Positions 1 through 4,752 of a stretch of 7,382 bases of DNA are shown here, piece by piece. Within the stretch, counting starts at the first letter, position 1. Each line of letters starts with the position of its first letter. Made by a program: the position numbers and the translations under genes. The notes beneath the pieces were generated by a model. That model worked only from the letters and a program-made list of their open reading frames with translations, ran no database searches and was not told the DNA's origin. Origin of the DNA: an uncultured Lachnospiraceae bacterium (lineage in GTDB: Bacteria > Bacillota > Clostridia > Lachnospirales > Lachnospiraceae); the NCBI GenBank assembly GCA_947653315.1, contig CANTGP010000142.1, forward strand, positions 1-7,382, in the 5' to 3' direction.

Positions 1-266
1 GTTATGATAACAATAGGTGTATATTGGTACTTTTTAATTTTCCTGATATTATCGGCAAATTTAATGCCTGAAACATCCCCGCTGTCCCTGGGGTTCAGTA
101 TGATATCCACTAAAAACAGGTCAATGTCGTATTCCATCGCCGCCGCATATGCACCGTCAACATCCTTTGCGCACTTAACGAGCAGACTGTCATCTACATT
201 TCTGACAATTTTAACAAGCATTTCCATGCTTTTTTCATTATCCTCAATTATCAAAACTGTCCTCAT
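1..266 (-). CDS. Response regulator, receiver domain (partial, C-terminus outside window)
   Basis: The minus strand from the ATG at 266 is open to the window edge (88 codons plus 2 bases). It reads as a CheY-like receiver domain. Beta-1 is MRTVLIIEDN, with the acidic pair E8/D9. The phosphoacceptor is D54, in LFLVDIILNPRDSG. Beta-4 is TPIVII followed by a codon beginning AC, so the conserved Thr follows. In the family, a sensor kinase phosphorylates this Asp and the output domain then acts, usually on DNA. The output domain is not visible; the style resembles LytTR/AgrA-type regulators, but that is a guess. An AAGGG about 8 nt upstream may be the ribosome site. It starts 23 nt after the preceding small ORF, suggesting one transcript with it. 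No histidine kinase is visible. It is AT-richer than the neighbouring carbohydrate operon, so a link to pectin control is not shown. Confidence 0.85.
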   Translation of the reverse strand, partial: MRTVLIIEDNEKSMEMLVKIVRNVDDSLLVKCAKDVDGAYAAAMEYDIDLFLVDIILNPRDSGDVSGIKFADNIRKIKKYQYTPIVII

Positions 267-289
267 CTGTAAATTCCCTTGACCTTCTC

Positions 290-505
290 TTACTGACCGT
301 ATCTAAACAGTATCCCGGATGATCCACTATCCCTGCGCTTTTGTATCCGAACCCTTTCCCCCTTTTCTAACGGAAACTTTAAACCAAACAGCCTGAATAT
401 CACATACAACAGGTTCTTTGTTTTCATTATATATGGAATAAAAATACGGTAAAAGGAAGTGTAACTGTTACCGCTCATTAGTTTCGCTTTCCCATAAGTT
501 TCCAT
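290..505 (-). CDS. Possible small hypothetical protein (71 aa) upstream of the response regulator
   Basis: An open frame from ATG 505 to TAA 290 would encode 71 residues. I recognise no family. The middle (residues about 18-42) is rich in aromatic and aliphatic residues, with FYRIFIPYIM and LLYVIFRLFG. The tail is basic and polar (KRRDSGSSG). There are no cysteines, so it does not look like a cyclic peptide signal such as AgrD. The start is uncertain. The ATG at 505 lies about where a promoter with -10 at 512-517 would begin transcription, giving an almost leaderless message. In-frame alternatives are Met10 (478) and Met27 (427), and neither has a convincing Shine-Dalgarno sequence. In its favour, it ends 23 nt before the response regulator, as an operon partner would. 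It could equally be untranslated leader. Confidence 0.3.
   Translation of the reverse strand: METYGKAKLMSGNSYTSFYRIFIPYIMKTKNLLYVIFRLFGLKFPLEKGERVRIQKRRDSGSSGILFRYGQ
426..453 (-). promoter_or_regulatory. Second possible promoter in front of the response regulator
   Basis: On the minus strand, TTTACC (453-448) is followed after 16 nt by TATAAT (431-426). Transcription from here would start near 419, giving the regulator an untranslated leader of about 150 nt and placing the 71-codon frame mostly outside the message. The -35 matches poorly, and AT-rich sequence produces such matches by chance. Confidence 0.3.
461..471. repeat. 11-bp perfect palindrome, GTAAC-n-GTTAC
   Basis: GTAACTGTTAC reads as 5-bp inverted arms around one base. 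It sits 7 bp upstream of the second possible -35 box and downstream of the better promoter, a position where an operator could act on either. Short palindromes arise by chance, so this is weak evidence. Confidence 0.25.
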
Positions 506-511
506 ATTTGT

Positions 512-539
512 ATTATAGCAAAACGGACATATAAAGCAA
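512..539 (-). promoter_or_regulatory. Sigma-A-type promoter for the response-regulator unit
   Basis: On the minus strand, TTGCTT (539-534) is followed after 16 nt by a perfect TATAAT (517-512). TGC stands directly before the -10, so it also fits the extended -10 pattern. The predicted transcription start is about 505-506, at the ATG of the 71-codon frame. The promoter separates the regulator unit from the carbohydrate operon, although read-through from that operon stays possible. Confidence 0.6.
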
Positions 540-586
540 TGGATTTTTTTATCATGAAAACCAGTTTATTTTTACAAAATATTCAG

Positions 587-621
587 CGTTTCCCTTCTTC
601 ACCGCACAAATGACGGAAACG
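587..621 (-). terminator. Weak inverted repeat after the GH28 gene; doubtful terminator
   Basis: Seven-base arms CGTTTCC (minus strand 621-615) and GGAAACG (593-587) enclose a 21-nt interval, just downstream of the GH28 stop. The following bases (CTGAATATTTTG) are only weakly T-rich, and the loop is long. It is the only hairpin candidate I see between the operon end and the next promoter, and it is not a convincing intrinsic terminator. Confidence 0.25.
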
Positions 622-624
622 GAA

Positions 625-2184
625 CTATGAGCCATCCACTTCATCCACACCGCTTAGGACAACCGCTTCCCCTTCCTGCCCCGTTACGGATACGTTTTTT
701 AAGCGGAGCTTCTTCACGTTATTCGCCCATATCCCCTTCCGGCTGCACGGCTCCACGCCTGCCGACATGGCGGGCACATCGCATTTCGGGTTTTCCGCAT
801 AAGTAACCGTTATATTTTCCAAGCGTATTTCCTCAATCTTGCGCTCCGGCAATCCGTCGAAATATGCCGCCGCCACATGACAGTTCCTTGCATGGATGTT
901 CTCAAAATCCATGCGTTTTATATATGGCGTGCGCTCGTCCACCGGCATCGCTTCCCTGCTCTGCACGTATTCGGTCTTGCCGTCCGGATCGCAGAAATAG
1001 AAACTGTTCACGACAAAAGGCGTCATGACATGGTCCATGTCAATGTTCCGGAATGTAATCTTATCCAACACCGCATCCTCGCCGCGCCCCCTTCTCGTTT
1101 TGATGCGCAGCCCCCGGTCCGTATGCCGGAACATGCATTCCTCCACCGTCAGGTTCTTCACGCCGCCCGCCATCTCGCTTCCAATCGTAACGGCGCCGTG
1201 CCCGTTCTCCATCAGGCATTGATGAATTAAAATGTTTTCCGAAGGTCTTTTATGCTTCTTCCCCATATAAATTTTACCGGATTTTACGGCAATACAGTCA
1301 TCCCCAAGGGAAAAACGCACTCCGGCAATTTCCACATCCTTACAGGATTCCGGGTCCAGACCGTCCGTATTCGGCGAATCGCTGGGATTCTCGATGGTCA
1401 GGTTATAAAATTTCAGGTCGTCGCTGAAATACGGATGCAGTGTCCAGGACGGGCTGTTGCAGAACGTCACACCCTGCAACGTAATCTTCCTGCAGTGGTT
1501 AATGAAAAACATTCTCGGACGGAATGCCCCCACCATCACTTTTGGATTCTTCCACCAGTTCTCTTTGGAGCCGCTCCCGTTCACTACTCCTTCACCGTAA
1601 ACCAGTACGTTTTCCACATGGATTCCCGTAAGAATGGCAGCGAACATGGGAAGGGGGTTGCCCTCCCAGCTTCCCAGGTTATATTCCTCCGTCTCGTCGT
1701 AGCTTTGGATGAGTCCCGGAAGCTGCGGATATGCAAAACGCTCCGTATCCGCCTTTAACTCCGCCCCCTTTGCGATTTCCAGGTTCAGGTCGCTTTTTAA
1801 AAACAGGCTGGTAATCCGGTAAGTTCCCTTAGGAATGAGCACCCTGCTTTTTTTCGGACAGGCAAGGATTGCCGCCTGTATGAATTTCGTATCGTCCTGG
1901 ACTCCGTCCCCTTTTGCCCCGAAATCCCGCACATTCAGGGTCACGAATTCCTTGTCCGTGGTAAAACTCAGTTCTTCCCGCTCCGCTCCCCCTTCTTTCT
2001 CCACCGTTACCGTATAGTCCGTTTCCGGTTCCAGCCCGAACAGGGAAGTGACCACCGTTTCCGCCTTCTTTACCAAAACACCGTTCACCAAAATCCGGTA
2101 TGCCTCTTTTGTCAGGTATGTCCCGCCGTCCGCAATCTCGATTACGGCGCTTCTCGCCGATTTCATCATCAATTTTACTTTCAT
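625..2184 (-). CDS. GH28 polygalacturonase-type hydrolase with N-terminal FnIII-like domain
   Basis: This 519-residue protein should hydrolyse alpha-1,4 galacturonosyl bonds (or the related rhamnogalacturonan backbone) by inversion. Residues about 5-80 look like a fibronectin-III-like module, with LFGLEPETDYTVTV and a closing FTT. The right-handed beta-helix opens at FGAKGDGVQDDT (88-99). All GH28 signature blocks are present: NTDG (272-275, D274), GDD (294-296), GHG (328-330, H329) and RIK (360-362). The N-terminal module resembles that of exo-acting polygalacturonases, so exo action on oligogalacturonides is my preferred inference. There is no signal peptide, so it is probably cytoplasmic. 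I chose the ATG at 2184, because AGGAG lies 7 nt before it. The GTG at 2199 would overlap that site. The gene lies 21 nt after GH105, is the last in the operon and ends in TAG. Confidence 0.93.
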   Translation of the reverse strand: MKVKLMMKSARSAVIEIADGGTYLTKEAYRILVNGVLVKKAETVVTSLFGLEPETDYTVTVEKEGGAEREELSFTTDKEFVTLNVRDFGAKGDGVQDDTKFIQAAILACPKKSRVLIPKGTYRITSLFLKSDLNLEIAKGAELKADTERFAYPQLPGLIQSYDETEEYNLGSWEGNPLPMFAAILTGIHVENVLVYGEGVVNGSGSKENWWKNPKVMVGAFRPRMFFINHCRKITLQGVTFCNSPSWTLHPYFSDDLKFYNLTIENPSDSPNTDGLDPESCKDVEIAGVRFSLGDDCIAVKSGKIYMGKKHKRPSENILIHQCLMENGHGAVTIGSEMAGGVKNLTVEECMFRHTDRGLRIKTRRGRGEDAVLDKITFRNIDMDHVMTPFVVNSFYFCDPDGKTEYVQSREAMPVDERTPYIKRMDFENIHARNCHVAAAYFDGLPERKIEEIRLENITVTYAENPKCDVPAMSAGVEPCSRKGIWANNVKKLRLKNVSVTGQEGEAVVLSGVDEVDGS

Positions 2185-2191
2185 CACGCTT

Positions 2192-2196
2192 CTCCT
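2192..2196 (-). promoter_or_regulatory. Ribosome binding site deciding the GH28 start
   Basis: AGGAG on the minus strand sits 7 nt before the ATG at 2184. The GTG at 2199 would begin 5' of this site and has no site of its own. Confidence 0.7.
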
Positions 2197-2205
2197 CACT
2201 TATTT

Positions 2206-3315
2206 TTATTCCTGCTCCGTTTCCCTCTTAAGCTGCAAATACTGTGCATATGCCGCCATCAGTACGCCCGCCGCCTTCGGGTCATCTTCCCCCACTTTCT
2301 CCGAAAGGTAATAGGCAAGGGAACCGTCCCGCACCGGATTGTCCTCCGGTCCCAAACCTGCCGCATGGCAGATGCCGGTCAGATGAATCTGCCCGTCCCG
2401 TTCCTCCATCCTCTGTTCCATCACGGCTTCCAGGATTTCCATGCCCACGGACGCATATTTCTCCTTCAGTAAAATGCCCATCCGGCATGCCTTTAAAATG
2501 GAATACGCCACCATCAGACTCCCCGAAGTCTCCGTATAATTCCCCTCCGTACCGCCTTTGTCGATGACCTGGTAAAACAGCCCGCTATCCTTATCCCGGT
2601 ATTTCAGAATCCCTTTTACAAGCAGCCGGTAAATATCCACCAATTTCCGGTACTGCTCATAAATCTCCACACTGATTCCTTCCGCCGTATCCACCAGCGC
2701 CATCAGATACCAGCCCATGCTGCGCAGCCAAAAACTGGCGGAACAACCCGTTTCCGCATCTGCCCAAAACTGCTTCCTTGCCTCGTCATACCCGTGGTAG
2801 CAAAGCCCTTTCCCCTTATCATACATATGGTTCTGCACGTTTTCAAACTGGCTGATTATATCGTTGTACTTTTCCTTTTTGTCATATTTCGTCTCGTATT
2901 CCGCATAAAAAGGCATTACCATATACAGCCCGTCCAGCCATACCTGTTTCGGGTATATTTCCTTGTGGTAAAAGTTCCCGCACTCGCACCTGGGATGTTC
3001 CCGCAGCCGCTCCATAAGAGCTTCCGCCGCTTTACGGTACTTTTCCTCCCCCGTCTTTTCATAAAGGAAAAGAAGCGCCCTTCCGCCTTTCATGCTGTCA
3101 AGATTATACCTGTTCGGATGGAAATGGTCGAAAGAACCGTCCTCCCTGACAAAATATCCCATGTAATCCTTCATGAAATCCAGGTAAAACGCATCGCCCG
3201 ATGCGTCGTACATCTGCGCTGCGCCCTCCAGCACACACCCGTCCTCATAGTTCCAGTATTCCTTGAATCTGGTATACCTTCCCAAATAATCCCGTATAAA
3301 TTTCTCCGCTTTCAT
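2206..3315 (-). CDS. GH105 unsaturated rhamnogalacturonyl hydrolase
   Basis: This is a 369-residue (alpha/alpha)6-barrel enzyme of the GH88/GH105 group, like YteR/YesR of Bacillus subtilis. The family removes the 4,5-unsaturated galacturonate that pectin or rhamnogalacturonan lyases leave on the non-reducing end, by hydrating the double bond. Visible marks are YWNYEDGCVL (20-29), NLDSMKGG (71-78, Asp73), VWLDGLYM (125-132, Asp128, the likely general acid/base matching YteR Asp143), SFWLRSMGW (194-202), ETSGS (262-266) and DGSLAYYLSE (330-339). There is no signal peptide, so it is cytoplasmic, as usual for this family. I chose the ATG at 3315, which has AGGAGG 5 nt upstream. The longer frame from 3348 begins inside a tandem duplication and adds 11 Lys/Glu-rich residues. 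It lies 54 nt after the MATE gene. Its presence implies that lyase products reach the cell, though no lyase is visible here. Confidence 0.93.
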   Translation of the reverse strand: MKAEKFIRDYLGRYTRFKEYWNYEDGCVLEGAAQMYDASGDAFYLDFMKDYMGYFVREDGSFDHFHPNRYNLDSMKGGRALLFLYEKTGEEKYRKAAEALMERLREHPRCECGNFYHKEIYPKQVWLDGLYMVMPFYAEYETKYDKKEKYNDIISQFENVQNHMYDKGKGLCYHGYDEARKQFWADAETGCSASFWLRSMGWYLMALVDTAEGISVEIYEQYRKLVDIYRLLVKGILKYRDKDSGLFYQVIDKGGTEGNYTETSGSLMVAYSILKACRMGILLKEKYASVGMEILEAVMEQRMEERDGQIHLTGICHAAGLGPEDNPVRDGSLAYYLSEKVGEDDPKAAGVLMAAYAQYLQLKRETEQE

Positions 3316-3320
3316 CTTCT

Positions 3321-3326
3321 CCTCCT
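3321..3326 (-). promoter_or_regulatory. Ribosome binding site deciding the GH105 start
   Basis: AGGAGG on the minus strand lies 5 nt before the ATG at 3315, within TAAGGAGGAGAAG. The upstream in-frame ATGs at 3348 and 3342 have no comparable site and come from, or adjoin, the repeated sequence. Confidence 0.75.
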
Positions 3327-3342
3327 TACCGCTTTTTTTCAT

Positions 3343-3378
3343 TTCCATACTTTATTCCATTTCCATACTTTATTCCAT
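3343..3378. repeat. Perfect 18-bp tandem duplication at the MATE/GH105 junction
   Basis: TTCCATACTTTATTCCAT occurs twice back to back, at 3343-3360 and 3361-3378. On the coding strand the unit contains ATGGAATAAAGTATGGAA, so it copies the last two codons and the TAA stop of the MATE gene. This produces the extra in-frame ATG upstream of GH105. It looks like a recent local duplication in the gap. Confidence 0.95.
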
Positions 3379-4749
3379 ATCTTTTTCCTTTTGCTTCTTT
3401 ATCCTGCTGCGTTTCCAATACCCTGTCCGGTATACCGCATAAAGAATCACCGCCGATATTCCGTTGCTGACCACCACCGAATACCATATGCTGCGTACCC
3501 CCATCCCCAAAAAAGTCTCGCATACAAACAACGTGGCAAACCGGAATATCCACAGCCGTGATACCTCCACAAGCATCGTCACTTCCGTATGGCCGCTTCC
3601 CTGGAACAGCCCAATGGTAGAATTGTACATTCCGTTGGTAAAACACCAAAATGCCATCACGCTTAAAAAATCCGCCGCCATACGGACCACTTCCGCATCC
3701 TCGGAGAAAATTCCCACAATTGCCGTGGATACAGGCATACGGGATAAAATCATGCCGCCCGCAAACAGGAAGACGATACTGATTTTCATGGACAATTTAT
3801 AGCCCTGCTCCGCCCGTTCCAACTGTTTCGCCCCCACGTTCTGTCCGACAATGGTGGAAACGGCGGAGCCGATCCCGTTGGACGGCAGGGAAATCAGTCC
3901 GTTGACCTTATTACCGATACCGTATGCCGCCATTGCCTGTGTCCCGTATTTAAATACGTTTTTGCTCATCAACAGGAAACCAAGCTGCAGCGTACTGCCC
4001 CCTACCGCCGTGGGAAGTCCGATTACCAGGATACTTTTTAACTTCTCTTTCTCGAACTTCAGGGCGGACAGCTTCAAATATACCAACCCGCTTTTTCCGT
4101 GCAGAAGCACAAATGCGATGACCGCGGGAACTGCCTTTGCCGTAATGGTGGCAAGCGCCGCACCCGCCACGCCCCAATGAAGCACCACCATCATAAGGGG
4201 GTCCAACAGCATATTCAAGGATATCCCCAGCAGATTCAGAAACATGGGGCGCACCGTATCACCCTGCGCCTGATGGATGGCGGCGTATATATTCACCATA
4301 TAAAGAAACGGCATATCCAGTATGACAAGCTGCATATAAGTCCTGCTGTACTCCCACGTCACCCCGTCCGCCCCGAGCCAGCTCACGATGGCAGGGGTCG
4401 CCAGACAGCAGACGACGGCACAGGCCACGGAAAAAATCATGGCACAGGCAAAAATCTGGTTTGCCATGCTCTTGGCATCCTCATCCTGCTTTGCCCCGAT
4501 GTACTGGGCTATCAGCACGGAACCGGCCACGGTGATGCCCGTGCCGAAATTCACCACAATATTCTGTAACGGCGTCACCAAATTAATCGCCGCCAGTTCC
4601 TCCGTTCCCAGTTTTCCCAGCCAATAGGTATCCGTCAGGTTGTACATCGTCTGCAGGAAGCTGTTGATTACCACCGGAATGGCAATGGAAAGTATGGCGC
4701 TCACCATATTTCCGTTCAAAATCAAATCCCTGTTAATCTTTTTCGTCAT
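3370..4749 (-). CDS. MATE family multidrug/solute antiporter
   Basis: This 459-residue membrane protein has the usual MATE length and the expected 12 helices in two homologous halves. The first half carries IAIPVVINSF (helix 1, P25), TDTYWLG (39-45) and QYIGAK (82-87). The second half repeats them as IGLPTAVGGS (243-252) and QNVGAK (303-308). LLDPLMMVVLHWGVAGAALAT (181-201) is typical of helices 5-6. The tail is strongly basic (KRSRIKKQKEK), as expected for a cytoplasmic end. Characterised members export cationic drugs or metabolites in exchange for Na+ or H+; the substrate cannot be read from sequence. Its place inside a pectin operon, starting 3 nt after the GH43 stop with its ribosome site inside the end of GH43, suggests co-production. 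A role in moving pectic sugars or acids, or exporting a toxic plant phenolic, is speculation. Confidence 0.95.
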   Translation of the reverse strand: MTKKINRDLILNGNMVSAILSIAIPVVINSFLQTMYNLTDTYWLGKLGTEELAAINLVTPLQNIVVNFGTGITVAGSVLIAQYIGAKQDEDAKSMANQIFACAMIFSVACAVVCCLATPAIVSWLGADGVTWEYSRTYMQLVILDMPFLYMVNIYAAIHQAQGDTVRPMFLNLLGISLNMLLDPLMMVVLHWGVAGAALATITAKAVPAVIAFVLLHGKSGLVYLKLSALKFEKEKLKSILVIGLPTAVGGSTLQLGFLLMSKNVFKYGTQAMAAYGIGNKVNGLISLPSNGIGSAVSTIVGQNVGAKQLERAEQGYKLSMKISIVFLFAGGMILSRMPVSTAIVGIFSEDAEVVRMAADFLSVMAFWCFTNGMYNSTIGLFQGSGHTEVTMLVEVSRLWIFRFATLFVCETFLGMGVRSIWYSVVVSNGISAVILYAVYRTGYWKRSRIKKQKEKDME

Positions 4750-4752
4750 GCC

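Noticed and set aside
4..282. Plus-strand open frame of 92 codons at the left edge
   Set aside because: It is antisense to the response-regulator receiver domain, whose motifs are unmistakable on the minus strand.
290..505. Small ORF as an AgrD-like signal peptide precursor
   Set aside because: It has no cysteine or serine-based lactone core pattern, and no AgrB-like gene is visible.
1252..1758. Plus-strand open frame of 168 codons
   Set aside because: It is antisense to the GH28 core, with no family motifs; an open frame arising from codon bias.
2206..3348. GH105 start at the ATG at 3348
   Set aside because: It lies in the tandem duplication with no ribosome site, while the ATG at 3315 has AGGAGG at a workable distance.
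2794..3561. Plus-strand open frame of 255 codons with FHFHTLFHFHTLF repeats
   Set aside because: It runs antisense to GH105 and the MATE end. The apparent peptide repeat is only the 18-bp DNA duplication read in another frame.
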